From Harringtonia aguacate (taxonomy: Eukaryota > Ascomycota > Sordariomycetes > Ophiostomatales > Ophiostomataceae): DNA of 64,000 nt. The notes below the pieces were generated by a model. The model made no database searches, had not been told where the DNA came from, and saw only the letters and a list, made by a program, of their open reading frames with translations. Numbering within the stretch: the stretch's first letter is position 1; each line of letters begins with the position of its first letter. Location: the NCBI GenBank assembly GCA_014183095.1, contig JACCPH010000007.1:806001-870000 (forward strand), in the 5' to 3' direction. Positions 32,571 through 43,667 of the stretch are shown piece after piece. Made by a program: the position numbers and the translations under genes.

Positions 32571-34044
32571 ATGGCGAAAAAATCACCCTCTTCATCTCCG
32601 TCGCCTGCTGGCAAAAGCCCGAGTTCAGGGGGAGGCGGGCCTGAAACCGTGGTCCAGGACGTCGTACAGGTGGACGAAGTGCGTTTGGTCGCGTGGAGAA
32701 ACGGTGAACCGGAGAATAGAAACAAGAAAAAATAGAACAAGTAGGCTGACTCTGCAACAGAACTTTGAAGACGATCCTGGTTTCGGCGACGACGACTCGT
32801 GAGTGCTATGAATAGATGTTCTATTTTTCCTTTTTTTTCTTGTCGGGGAGCTGCTAATGTCGTAGCATCGGGTCGGCAAGCTTTGTATCGTCCATCAACT
32901 CGAGCATTCTGAACTACAAGTAAGCGCTCTTGCGGTACAGGAAGGTACGGGAAGGTACGGGAAAGTACGGGAAGCGCACTGACGAACCAGATATGAGGTG
33001 TGTCTTCTCGGCAGGGAACCCGGAACAGCGAACTGACCCGACAGAATGGACGTCGCTACCATGCCTACCGCGAGGGCACGTATCTCTACGTATGTCTGCC
33101 TCTGCAGGGGATTTGATGCCATTTTGCTAACTCTGGCCAGCCCAACGACGACGACGAGCAGGGCCGCATGGACTTGTGCCACCACGTCTACCGCATGAGC
33201 CTGGGCGGCGAGCTGCACCTGGCGCCGATTGGCGACAGCCCGCAGCGGGTGCTGGACCTGGGCACGGGCACGGGCATCTGGGCGATTGACTTTGCCGAGT
33301 AGGTGTGGCCTTCTTCTTGTTTGCCTTTTTTTCTGATCTTTCTGACCAACAGCGAATACCCTTCTGCCGAGGTGATTGGCACCGACTTGAGCCCGATCCA
33401 GCCGAAATGGTGAGCCTCCCAGTCTGTGTGTTCTGTGTCTTCCCTGTCTCACCTGCAGGACGCCTCCCAACTGCTCGTTCGAGGTGGACGATTTCGAGCA
33501 GGAGTGGATGTTCCGGCGCAAGTTTGACTACATCCACATCCGCGAGATTGGCGGCTGCATCAGCGACGACGCGGCGCTCTTCCGGCGCGCGTACGACAGC
33601 CTCAACCCGGGCGGGTACTTTGAGGTGCAGACGGCGTATGCGGCCTTTTACTCGGACGACGGCACGGACGAGGGCGCGGTGGACGCCAAGTTCTGGGCGG
33701 CGCAGTGCTGCGCCGGCACGGCCAAGCACGGCAAGCCCTTTGACCTGATCCTCACGTTTGCCGACAAGATGCAGGAGGCCGGCTTTGCCGACGTGCGGCA
33801 GGAGATCCGCAAGCTGCCGATCGGGCCGTGGCCCAAGGACCCCGTGCTCAAGGAGATTGGCCGCTTCCAGCAGGTGCAGCAGATCCAGGCCGTCGACTCG
33901 TACACGCCCGGCATCTTTTCGCGCGTGCTCGGCTGGGGGGCCGACGAGGCCAAGGTGCTCATGGCCAAGGTGAAGCGGGACCTCAAGAACCCCAATTTCC
34001 ACCTGTATGTGCGTGCCTACATTATCTGGGGGCAGAAGCTGTGA
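32571..34044 (+). CDS. LaeA-like SAM-dependent methyltransferase 1
   Basis: Eight exons (32571-32678, 32761-32798, 32866-32919, 32991-32997, 33045-33089, 33141-33298, 33353-33409, 33459-34044) give 350 residues. Exon 4 is only 7 nt. The joined protein reads NYKYENGRRYHAYREGTY, then PNDDDEQGRMDL, the SAM-binding LDLGTGTGIWAIDFA, EYPSAEVIGTDLSPIQPKW and HIREIGG, and ends in a class I methyltransferase fold. This order is characteristic of the fungal LaeA-like group, nuclear or cytosolic regulators and enzymes often linked to secondary metabolism. The methyl acceptor is unknown. All introns have GT-AG ends and most have a CTAAC/CTGAC branch. Intron 3 contains an 11-bp GGTACGGGAAG-like repeat. 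Confidence is high for the family and moderate for exon 4. Confidence 0.88.
32937..32972. repeat. GGTACGGGAA tandem repeat in intron 3
   Basis: Three copies of a 10-11-bp unit within the intron that precedes the 7-nt exon of LaeA-like gene 1. Confidence 0.8.
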
Positions 34045-34385
34045 GAGAAATCGGGCGCCGTAAGAGCGAGATTTAAACCACCTTAATGCCGATGATGTGA
34101 CGATCCAGTGGAGGTCGGAGAGCCCTGGAAAGACTGTGCGCAGAGCCCAGAGAGCGGGGCACAGCGTAGAGCTGTCACCGCCAATAAGGCTGTAATATGG
34201 GGAGGTGGCCGGTCCCTGTCCCTCTTTCGCCAGTGAGAAGAGCCGTTGCCATAGGCCAAACTGTGCTGTATTTCGGGGCTAAGCCCCGCCTCATCCCAGA
34301 CTGTTGCAGACTGATTACTAATCATCAATTTCTGTCTATTCAATACGGATACATTTTCAAAGCCGTCTACGGTCCCCAGCACAAT
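34045..34385. other. Convergent intergenic region LaeA-like 1 / GH3
   Basis: 341 bp between two stop codons. I see nothing beyond ordinary 3'-flanking sequence. Confidence 0.4.
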
Positions 34386-36936
34386 CTACATTGTGAACTC
34401 GCCCTCGAGACGCAGGTCGCGGCTGCTGGCGCCGACCCAGACACGGAAGGTGCCCTCGGGCACGCGCCAGGTCTGGGCGACCGTGTCCCAGAAGCTGAGG
34501 TCGCGGCGGGTGAGCACAAAGGTGACCGTCTTGGTCTCGCCGGGGCCGAGGAGGGGGCGGTCGAAGCCGCGCAGCTGGCGCACGGGGGTGTCGTCGGGGG
34601 CGGGGATGCCGAGGTAGAGCTGGGCGACCTCGTGGCCGGCGACGTCGCCGGTGTTGGTGAGGTCGGCCTGGACGACGACAAAGGGGTCCCAGAGCTGGGG
34701 GTGGCCGCCCTGGACGATGGCGACGGCGGGGTCGGGCAGGCCCGGGGCGGCGCCGTCGACGGGCTGGACGCGCAGGGCGGCGTAGGCGAACGTGGTGTAG
34801 GAGAGGCCGTAGCCGAAAGCGAAGCGCGGCTCAATGCCGTGCTTGTCAAAGTGGCGGTAGTCGACAAAGAGGCCCTCGCGGTAGTCGACCTGGGGGAACC
34901 AGACGTCGTCGCCGTCGTTGACGGTAAAGTTGAGGATGGGGTCGTAGTCGGCCTCGCAGTGGCCAATGGTGTAGGGCAGGCGGCCGCTGGGGTTGACGTC
35001 GCCGTACAAGACGTCGACGATGGCGTTGCCGGCCTCCTGGCCCGGCATGCCGGCCAGCACGACGGCGGTGACGTTGGGGTGGTCGATCCAGGCGTCCACC
35101 ACGCGGATGCCGGCGGCGTGGACGACGACGACGGTGTTGGCGCAGCGCTTGGCCACGTGCAGCACCAGGTCGTCGCTGAACTCGTCCAACAGCCCGGCCC
35201 GGTCGACGCCCTCCTCGGGGAAGACGTTGATGAAGACGAGGCAGACGTCGCTGCTGGCGTAGACGAGCGGGTCCGGGCTGAAAAAGTCCCAGCGCACAAT
35301 GCCGCCGTCGCGCACGACGCGCGTCTGCAAGGCGGAAAAGGGGTCGACCAGGTAGGGGGGCGCGGTGCTGCCGGAGCCGTGGGCGGTGATGAGGGTGCCG
35401 TTGAACGTCTTTTGCGTCTGGCGCACAAAGACGTCGTCGACGGGCACCAGGTTGATGGCGTCGCGCGGGCCAAAGGTGCCGGGGCTGTTCCAGGGGCTGG
35501 CGGCGTTGACAGCGTCGTAGCCAAAGATGGACACGAACTTGGGCGCGCGCAGCGGCAGCGTCTGGTTGGCGTTCTTGACCAGCACGGTGCCGGCGGCGCC
35601 GACCTCGCGGATCAGCCGCGCGTGCTTGTCGCCGTTGCGCACGTCGACGTGGGGCCGCCGCACCTCGTTGCTGAGGTAGTCGGGCGAGTGGCGGAAGGCC
35701 GTGGTGGCCGGGAAGTCTGCGTCTTGGCCGGCGTGCAGCCAGGCGGCCAGGATGCGCGTGGCCATGTCGTCGGCCCGCGCCGTGCTGACGCTGCCGTTCT
35801 TGACCGCCTGCACCAGCCGGTCGCCCCAGAGCTCCGCGTCCGGCATCAGCATGTCCATGCCGGCGTTGGCCGTGGCCACGCCCGACCGCACGGCCCCCCA
35901 GTCGCTGACCACAAAGCCCTCAAAGCCCAGCTCCGTCTTGAGCACGCCGTTGAGCAGCTTCGAGTTCTGGCACGCGTACGAGTTGTTGGCCCGGTTGTAC
36001 GAGCACATGACCGAGCCCGCCCCGTCGCGGATCGCCGCCATGAAGGGGAACACGTAGATCTCGTGCAGCGGCCGGTCGTCCACGTTGGCGCTGATCGACT
36101 CGCCCAGCACGCTCGGCATGCGGCGGTAGTCCTGCTCGTTGAGCAAAAAGTGCTTGAGCGACGCAATCACGCCCGAGTCGTGCGTCCCCTTGGCGATGCC
36201 GCCCAGCCCGGCGTCCGCCAGGTACGGGTCGCTGCCCACGCCCTCCCAGTTGCGCGCCCCCACCGCCGTGCGCCCCAGCGGCCCGGCCACCGGCCCCAGC
36301 GCCACGTGCACGCCCTTGCCGCGGTACTCGTAGCCCAGCGCCCGCCCGTACGCGTACATCAGCGACCGGTCAAACGTCGCCGCCAGGTGGATGCCCGCCG
36401 GGAACGCCGACACAAAGTCCTGTCCGCGCACGCCGTCCGGCCCGTCCATCAGACACAGCTCCGGTACCCCCAGCCGCGGCACCGACCCCGTCGTGCCCGT
36501 GCACGGCCCCGGGTAGCCCCGCGTCAGGTTGAGCTTCTCGGGCAGCTTCATCTTGGCCACCAGCGCCTTGGCCCGCCGGTATGCCTCCGACCACGAGCTG
36601 TCGCTCCGGCCATCGCCGACGGCTGTCGTCAGGTTGGTTGTCAGTTCATTCTGTTCTGCCTTCTCACTGATTTCCCGGGGGGGGGGGGGGGGCTCGGGGC
36701 TCACGTGACGGGTACACCGGCGGGCTCAGCCCGTAGTACAGCACGTCCAGGTGCGAGCGGTCTTCGGGCAGGTGGTCGGGCGACCACGGCAGCTCCTCCG
36801 CCTGGTTCAGCACCGCCTGGTCGCCCAGCGAGTCCAGGGGTATAGCGCCGGTGGGCTGGTCCGCATTAGGCAAGTCCTTTCCGGCGTGTGCCGTGAGGAC
36901 GTGCAGCGCGGCCAGCAGATACGGCTCGAACCTCAT
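34386..36936 (-). CDS. Secreted GH3 beta-glucosidase
   Basis: Two exons (36936-36705, 36622-34386) give 822 residues. The signal peptide is MRFEPYLLAALHVLTAHAG. The intron joins VYPS to PVGDGRSDSSWSEAY, giving the normal GH3 start of the mature domain. The domains are a GH3 N-terminal barrel with LNLTRGYPG, LCLMDGPDGVRG, RNWEGVGSDPYL, KHFLLNEQDYRR and the nucleophile aspartate in GFVVSDWG (about residue 318), then a GH3 C-terminal alpha/beta domain, then a fibronectin-III-like domain. The enzyme releases glucose from beta-linked oligosaccharides such as cellobiose, or from plant glucosides. Several N-glycosylation sequons (NLT, NGS, NQT, NGT, NFT) fit secretion. The intron (36623-36704, 82 nt) contains a 16-C tract on the coding strand. 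A divergently transcribed sugar transporter lies 1.17 kb away. Confidence 0.95.
36677..36692. repeat. G16 homopolymer in GH3 intron
   Basis: Sixteen consecutive G on the + strand (C on the coding strand), just downstream of the intron donor. Length calls in such tracts are error-prone, but it lies outside coding sequence. Confidence 0.9.
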
Positions 36937-38109
36937 GGCGAAGCAACGGTGTCACAAATGAATTAAAAAAAAAAGGAAAAAAATCAAAAATCAAAGCGGC
37001 AGATAAGCACGCATGACAACACGCATGGCAGATGCCATTGGCACCGAGTGTGCCGCCCTTTTTATCCAAATAAACGTGCCCTGCTGTCACGCCGCCGTCA
37101 GCTGAGACCTCGATGCATCTCGCCCACGTCTGGCGCACCGGTCGTCGGACGCCCGCTCAGCGACGGCGCCCCATTGGCCATGACGCACCCTTGGTTCATG
37201 CCATGCCATAACCCGCGCGAGTGACGGGTGAGACCCGCGCGAGTACCGGGCGAGTCCCGCGCTAGCCCCCATTCGACCTAATTAAGCATTGCCTAGCGCC
37301 GGCACAGCCAATCTGCCCCAGCGGCTCCGCCTAATACTTAAGTGCCGTCCGTGTTCCTCTTGTATTATTATTCATACCCGTACAAATTTCGAGACACAAT
37401 CTGGCCAAGTGTATCTCACTTCTTACCATGTATATCTCCCCTCGTCCCCTTCTCCCACCCCCGATCGGCCGTCCCGCACCTGCCAGTCGGCCGTCGCGAG
37501 TCCACTTTTTTTTTGCCCAATGTGGAATATCCCTGGCTGATAAGAACTGCATTGTGCGTTGCAATATGGCAAAGTTCGTAATGGGTGTGGGATACACGTA
37601 TTGCCATGCACAGATACTCGTACCCGTATACCTACAGAGTCGCAGCAAAGCATCCCTGCTATCTCGGCGGGTCTCCTCTTGGATGTTGCCGGGGCAGGCA
37701 AAATACATAGTACCTGTATGACGTCCACGTTGTAGTGCTCGGGAGGCCGCGGTGCGAGTGACGACTGTCTGCATTCTCACCAGTGGACCTGCTTTGCTTT
37801 TGCCATTCTGCGATAGACCGTGCGGCTAGCTTGAGCTGTGAGAAATTCCCATAGTGGGTGGCGTCCATGCTGACAGGTCTGCGAGCTAGGCCGGGCCTCC
37901 TTTCTACTTTGGTGGCCTATCTTGCATGATCGGCCATTAGACTCCAATTTGAGCACTGGCGTTGGTTCTCGACGTTGCGTGGCGACGATAAGCCAAAGAC
38001 GCCCTTTCTATTGTGACGACCAACGAGGCAGAGAGAGAGAGAGCGAGGTCTCCGTTATCAGCGAGCCTAGACTATATCGAAGGGGGTCACAAAAGAACCT
38101 ATATCTACC
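36937..38109. promoter_or_regulatory. Divergent promoter region GH3 beta-glucosidase / sugar transporter
   Basis: 1.17 kb between the two starts. It contains one CCAAT box (37308-37312) and a CreA-type CCCCAG (37316-37321, CTGGGG on the other strand), which are short, weak signals. An A-rich tract lies just upstream of the GH3 start. No coding sequence is supportable. Confidence 0.4.
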
Positions 38110-39897
38110 ATGTCCTTCCGTCCTGCACGTCGTCCGGGCGGGCGACACGACTCTCCAGAGCTGCAAGAACTGCAAGAGCCACTGCTTCGCTCAGACTCCC
38201 CCTACGACAAGATGGCTGCCGACGGAAAACTGCGATATGAGCTGCCCATCTTTCTGCCGGCCCGCTCATGGGTCATCTGCACCCTGCTGGTGCTGTCGTC
38301 CTGCGTGACGTCGACGGTAAGTGACGGTGGATGGCTTAGATGGAGTTGTCCAGATCTCGTGCTAACTGGCAGACCCTCGGCTTTGACGGCTCCATGATGA
38401 ATGGCCTCAACATCCTGCCGTCGTACTCGGACTACTTCCACCTGGACACGGCCACCACCTCGCTCAACACGGCTTCGGTCTGGCTCGGCAGCTGTCTCGC
38501 CGTCGTCTTCTCCAAGCTGCCCGACCAGGTCGGCCGTCGCTGGGGCCTGTTCCTGGGCGCTGTCCTCACCATTGTCGGCGTCATCATCCAGGCCGCCGCC
38601 CAGAACATTGCCATGTTCATTGTCGCCCGCATCATCATCGGCCTCGGCACCGGCTGCAGCGCCCTGGTCGGGCCCGTCTACGTGGCCGAGACGCTGCCGG
38701 TGCAGTACCGGGCGTGGGGACTGGGTCTTTTTGTACGTCTTCCCCGATGCCGTAATAAATTCCGCCTCTGACCAGCAGTACGACTTTTGGTACGTCGGCG
38801 GCCTCATCGCGGCCGGCGTCACCTACCGCACGGCCGACCTCGACTCCACCTGGGCCTGGCGCATCCCGTCGGCCCTGCAGGGCGTCTTCAGCCTCATGTG
38901 CCTGGCCCTGCTGCCCTTTACGCCCGAGAGCCCCCGCTGGCTGCAGCACCGCGGCCGCGACGGCGAGGCCCTGGCCGCCCTGGCCGCCGCCTACTCGGAC
39001 GGCGACGTCGACCACCCGCTCGTGCAGGTGCAGTTCCGCCAGATCGCCGAGGTGCTCGACTTTGAGGCCCACTGCGAGAAGCCCGCGTTTGTCCAGCACT
39101 TTATGCAGAGCAGCTCGCTGCGCAAGCGCATCTACCTCACGGCCTCTGTGGCCGTCTTTGTGTGTCTGTCGGGGAACAATGTGAGTCCGCCCTTGGCTGC
39201 TCTCGTGCTGTTCTCGTGCTGACCCCCACCCCCCCAGATCATCTCCTACTACCTCACCGACATGCTCGACCAGGCCGGCATCACCAGCTCCACCACCCAG
39301 CTGCAGATCAACATCATCCTCAACGCCTGGTGCCTGGTCATCTCCATCATCGGCACGTCGCTGGCTGATCGCCTCGGCCGCAAGTGGATCGCCGGCATCT
39401 CCACCGCTGCCATGATCGTCTTCATCTTTCTCATAGGCGCCCTCACCAAGGTCTACGGCGCCAGCGAAAACACGTCGGGCATCTACGCCACCGTGGCCAT
39501 GATCTTCCTCTTCCAGGGCTCCTACAGCATCGGCTGGACCCCCCTGTCGGTGCTGTACCCGCCCGAGGTGCTCAACTACTCGGTGCGCAGCGCCGGCATG
39601 GGCATCTACACGTTCCTGTGCAACGGCACCGGCCTCATGGTCACCTTTGCCTTTCCCTTTGCCCTCGCCAAGATCGGCTGGAAGACGTACATGATCAACG
39701 GCGCCTGGGACGTCATCGAGCTGCTCGTCGTGCTCCTGTACTGGGTCGAGACCAAGGGCCGCACCCTCGAGGAGATTGACGAGCTGCTCGAGGGCGAGAT
39801 GCACACGTCTGCGCCCAAGCTGCTGACCATTGTCGGCACGGCGCCCGAGGGCAAGGACGTCGAGCAGATTGGCGAGGTCGACAAGAAGGACATATAG
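38110..39897 (+). CDS. MFS sugar transporter (SP family)
   Basis: Four exons (38110-38316, 38373-38732, 38776-39180, 39238-39897) give 543 residues with about 12 hydrophobic segments. The sugar-porter motifs are GFDGSMMNG in TM1, DQVGRRWG in loop 2-3, YVAETLPVQYRAWG after TM4-5, PFTPESPRWL before the central loop, DRLGRKW in loop 8-9 and ETKGRTLEEID after TM12. It should sit in the plasma membrane and import a hexose or disaccharide by proton symport. The GFDGSMMNG wording is closest to the lactose/cellodextrin-permease-like group, but specificity cannot be read. The second intron is only 43-46 nt, depending on which of two acceptors (38775 or 38778) is used. The start could also be the in-frame ATG at 38212, which would remove a 34-residue hydrophilic leader. 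Confidence 0.92.
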
Positions 39898-40598
39898 GGC
39901 GGGGCTCGTTCGGGAGGCACCGAAAATACGTCGATCGCGGGTTGCTAGGCCAAGCACAATACATCTGTTTCCATGAATGCATAATTACGTGAACTGTACG
40001 AGTAGATGTGTACGAGCAGAACAGCAGAACAGCAGAACAGCAGAGAAGCGGATGAGAAATGTATGATAGCAGTGATAGAATGGATCGACTTCCAGGCAAA
40101 CTTCTGCTGCACCAGCACCATGCCAAGGCTGCCGCAGCCAAATCTCTCCGCACGTCCTCACATGCACCCTGCTGCACAGATCGGGCGACCTCTCGGCCAA
40201 TGTCAGGCAAGATAGGTCGACGACGGCCGTGCTAACGATAGGGCTGTGCGGTCTTGGCCTCTTCGGAGATGCGTCGTCATCTCGGAATAGGGAAGCCAGC
40301 CTTGCCAAGGCTCGTAGACCGCATTAGCGCTTTCGTTTTATCTCTTGGCTGCGACATCTCTGTATTCGGTCGTCCCGACAAGGATAACAAGACGTTGAGG
40401 GGGAGGAAGAGCGATGCCTAACACTCCGTATTAATATTTTGTCGGGGGGCCCCACAAGGTCTAGATGGGTGCACGGGCCACACCACCTAGCGGATAATTC
40501 TGTGCAAAGCTCTGGATAGCGGGCAGAAAGCGAGACCGAACTCCTCCACAAAAAAGACGCCCTCACGCACGCACACATACACATATTACACACCCACC
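39898..40598. other. Intergenic region transporter / HYPK
   Basis: 701 bp. It contains a short AGCAGAACAGCAGAAC repeat (40017-40044). No gene is supportable. Confidence 0.45.
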
Positions 40599-41121
40599 AT
40601 GGCCGCAGACCGTCAACCACACAGCAGCAGCGCCGACGCCGACGTCGACGACGACGTCACGGCCCAGCAGCAGGCCAAGTCGGCCGAGGACCGCAAGGCG
40701 GCGGCGGCGCTGGCCTCGCTCGACGGTGCGGGCGCCAACAGCCACGGCAGCAGCCACGGCGTCAGCAAGCACGTCGACCTCGAGGCCGTCAACAAGGCCA
40801 TGCAGAACCTGCAGGTGGGCGGCCGAGGTGGCAGCGGCAGCCATACCGCGGCGTCGGACGCGGCCAACGCGGCCAGCGCGGCGGCGAAAAAGGCGGCAGA
40901 AGAAAAGGCGGCGGCGATCCGCAGAGTCAAGGTGGACGCAGCCGACGTGGCGCTGCTGGTGGGTTTTCTCTTTGTCTTTCTCTGTATCTCTCTCTCTCTA
41001 TCGCTGTCTAACAACCCAGGTCGACCAGCTCGAGCTGCCCAAGGCCAAGGCCACCGACCTCCTCAAGCACCACGAAGGCAGCGCCGTCCAGGCGATCCGG
41101 GCGTTCCTTGCCGTGCACTAG
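40599..41121 (+). CDS. HYPK-like protein with C-terminal UBA domain
   Basis: Two exons (40599-40958, 41020-41121) give 153 residues. The 61-nt intron has donor GTGGGT, a CTAAC branch and acceptor CCCAG. HYPK binds the ribosome-associated NatA N-terminal acetyltransferase and modulates it. The conserved parts are the helix KHVDLEAVNKAMQNLQ (about 56-71), an Ala/Lys-rich linker helix, and a NAC-alpha-type UBA domain DAADVALLVDQLELPKAKATDLLKHHEGSAVQAIRAFL at about 112-151. The N-terminus is acidic and disordered. Family members are about this size. Confidence 0.85.
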
Positions 41122-41276
41122 AGGCGAGAAGGAGCAGTCAAAAAATAGAGTAACGGAAAACAGCTGGCCGTCTCGGGTATTGCATCTATGGGTCTCTACA
41201 TATACAACAAAAATCAGCGCAAAAATGTGAAAATCAAACCCAAAATGCAAATGCAGTCTAAACATGCCGTCTACCT

Positions 41277-43667
41277 CTACGCATTCATGTACCACGCCTC
41301 GACGCACTTGGGTTCCCACAGGTCCGTCTCGTCGCCCATCATGGCCGGGCTGCGCGGGAAGCCGAAGCCGGGCGGCCCGTACGTGCCGTTGCCGCCGGGG
41401 AAGTGTGGCCGCCGCCCGCCGGGGAAGGGGTCGTCGTGGGTGTCGTTGTGTCCCCCCCGTCCATGTCGACGGTCGTGGCCTCCTCCGGGGCCACCGCCTG
41501 GGCCACCGCCTGGGCCACCACCTCCCGGTCCACCTCCGTGGCCTCCTCCGGGGCCGCCTCCTCCCGGTCCTCCACCGCCTCCACCGCCCGGCCCACGGGC
41601 CCGCCCCCACTGCTTGTTCGTCATGGGCCACATGGGGATGAAGCAGCGCTCGTGCCAGCCGCACACGCGGGCGCAGCCGAGGAACTCGCTCTCCCAGCCG
41701 AGCCAGGCGATCAGCTGGGTCAGATGGTCCGTCCAGCGGGCGACGGGGATGGCGGCCAGGCTTCGGTCGGTCTGGCCGTCTTGGCCGCCTCTTCCGTACT
41801 CCTCTGCCCACACCCGCTCCACGTCAAAGCCGATGCCCAGCAGCTCCGCACACACGGTGCCGTACGTCTCCTCGACGGCCCAGCGCAGATCGGCCTCCTC
41901 GGGGGTTATGGGGGCGGCACCGCCGCTGCCGCCCTCGGGCACCAGCAGCCGCGTGTAGCGGTAGCGGCACAGCGACAGCGTGCGCTGGAACAGGGCCGAG
42001 CCGGGCTGCCAGGCGCGTGCGTCGGCCGGGTACTCGAGGTAGCCGACCATGAACATGTGGCTGAGGGCGCGCACCTGGTGCAGCCAGGTGCGGGTGGTGG
42101 TGGCGTTGGCGGTTGTCGCTGTGGGCGCCGCCAGAAGCAGCGCCTCCATCGTCTTGAGGTGTTTGGCTGTGCGCTGCACAATCTCGGCGAGCAGGAGGGT
42201 CCACTCGGCGCCGGAGCAGGCGGGCTCTCCCTCCTCTCCCTCCTCAGTCCCGTTCAGCAGCCGCCCGAGTGCCTTCTCGACACTGTGCCGCATGAGCGCT
42301 GCCTCGTCGGCGCCGGCATTGCCCAGGTGGTGGAAGCGCCGACGCCGCGCCAGCTGGCTGAGGGCGCGCGAGCGGTTCCCCTGGCGGCCCTCGCCCAGCC
42401 AGAAGCCCGCATCGGTGAGGTTGAGGGACGTCTGCTCGGCCTGTGCGCGCGCCTGCGCCAGCGGGCCGTCGCCAAAGCGCGGTGCGTAGTAGCTGAGGAC
42501 GGCACAGCTGTCGATGCGCACGCGCGTCTCGCCCGACCCCGGCCCGGCCCGCGAGCTGCCGTAGTGCCACGTGGCGCTCTCGAACCAGCCCCAGCCCTGC
42601 GCCGTCAGGAAGGGCTCGTCGGCGCTGGGATCGCGCCAGTTGGGCGGCGGCGGCGCGTTGGACGGGTCGGCCACGCGGTCGGTGCGCGTGGGCGCGGGCG
42701 GCAGGCTGTAGTAGGAGCCGCGGGCGACGTCTGCGTCTGTGTCTGTGTCTGTGTTGTCTGTGTCTGCGCTGTCTTTATCTGCGTAGTTTGCGTCTGCGTC
42801 GTCTGCGTCGTCTGCGTCTGCGTCTGCGTCGGCGTCGGCGTCGGCGTCGCTTTCTGTCTCCCTCCCCAGCGGCGCTGTCACGTTCAGCCGGCTCAGCAGG
42901 CGTAGGCTGTCGCTCAGAAAATCACACCAGATGACCTCGAAGCCGGCGTTCATGCGCACGATGCCCTCGAAGCCCCAGCCGCGTCCCCGCAGGCCCGTCT
43001 GCGCGAGCCAGTCGCACAGTCCCCGCGCCCGCGCGTACTCGTCGCCCAAGGGTGCGAAGCCGCCGCCGGCGTCGGCGGGCGGCCCCGTAACGTTGCCGTA
43101 GAGCATGAGCATCTGGGTGTCGAGCTGGCCGAGGCCCATGAGCGTGGCGGACTCGCCGTCAAAGTAGAGGCAGCGCACGGGACGCGTCGTCTGGTACGTC
43201 AGCATCCACGAGTGGCGGGTCGAACCCATGATGCCGTAGGCCATTTCCAGGTCGAGCGCCAGCCACTCGGGGCTCGCCGGCGTGCCACCGCCGTCCTCCT
43301 CGCCCTCGAGCCGCCCGTGGTACAGCAGCGTAAAGGCCGGGATCGTGCAGGCGGCCACGGCGTGGCCGTTGGGGAAGACGGTGTTGGACCACTGCTGCAG
43401 CAGCCCGTAGGCCGACGCGAAGAGATGCGGCGCCGCCGAGGTGTAGTTGAGCCGGCCTGTATACCAAGAGGGGGGGTCCGCCAGCACTGCTGGCACTGCT
43501 GGCACCGCCTGCAGGGGAACCTGGACCGGGTCCCGGCTGGCGGCTGCGAGGCGGATCCAGAGAGCGGCCCAGAGAGAGACGGCCACGGCCGCCTGCCGAG
43601 CGGCGGCCCTTGTCGAGATGCGCAGCATTGCCTCTTGTATTCGATGTCGGCGGTCGCTGCCGGTCAT
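41277..43667 (-). CDS. Conserved fungal secreted or membrane protein of unknown function
   Basis: A single exon of 796 residues. The second Met (codon at 43628) begins MLRISTRAAARQAAVAVSLW, a clean signal peptide ending in AAAS, and is probably the true start, giving 783 residues. The lumenal part begins WYTGRLNYTSAAPHLFASA, continues with NTVFPNGHAVAACTIPAFTLLYHGR and LDLEMAYGIMGSTRHSWMLTYQTTR, and carries the sequons NYT, NVT, NLT and NGT. I recognise this wording from uncharacterised proteins in many Pezizomycotina but know no function or named domain. Two lineage insertions stand out: an Asp-Ala/Asp-Thr repeat (about residues 285-325) from hexanucleotide repeats, and a Gly-rich GPGGG/GHGGG tail (about 675-735). 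It ends LWEPKCVEAWYMNA. Paired cysteines, including CARVCGWHERC, suggest disulfides. Confidence 0.85.
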   Translation of the reverse strand: MTGSDRRHRIQEAMLRISTRAAARQAAVAVSLWAALWIRLAAASRDPVQVPLQAVPAVPAVLADPPSWYTGRLNYTSAAPHLFASAYGLLQQWSNTVFPNGHAVAACTIPAFTLLYHGRLEGEEDGGGTPASPEWLALDLEMAYGIMGSTRHSWMLTYQTTRPVRCLYFDGESATLMGLGQLDTQMLMLYGNVTGPPADAGGGFAPLGDEYARARGLCDWLAQTGLRGRGWGFEGIVRMNAGFEVIWCDFLSDSLRLLSRLNVTAPLGRETESDADADADADADADDADDADANYADKDSADTDNTDTDTDADVARGSYYSLPPAPTRTDRVADPSNAPPPPNWRDPSADEPFLTAQGWGWFESATWHYGSSRAGPGSGETRVRIDSCAVLSYYAPRFGDGPLAQARAQAEQTSLNLTDAGFWLGEGRQGNRSRALSQLARRRRFHHLGNAGADEAALMRHSVEKALGRLLNGTEEGEEGEPACSGAEWTLLLAEIVQRTAKHLKTMEALLLAAPTATTANATTTRTWLHQVRALSHMFMVGYLEYPADARAWQPGSALFQRTLSLCRYRYTRLLVPEGGSGGAAPITPEEADLRWAVEETYGTVCAELLGIGFDVERVWAEEYGRGGQDGQTDRSLAAIPVARWTDHLTQLIAWLGWESEFLGCARVCGWHERCFIPMWPMTNKQWGRARGPGGGGGGGPGGGGPGGGHGGGPGGGGPGGGPGGGPGGGHDRRHGRGGHNDTHDDPFPGGRRPHFPGGNGTYGPPGFGFPRSPAMMGDETDLWEPKCVEAWYMNA

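Noticed and set aside
34197..36845. 882-codon open frame antisense to the GH3 gene
   Set aside because: A codon-bias shadow: Val/Gly/Ala/His-rich, no motif, and complementary to a well-conserved glycosidase.
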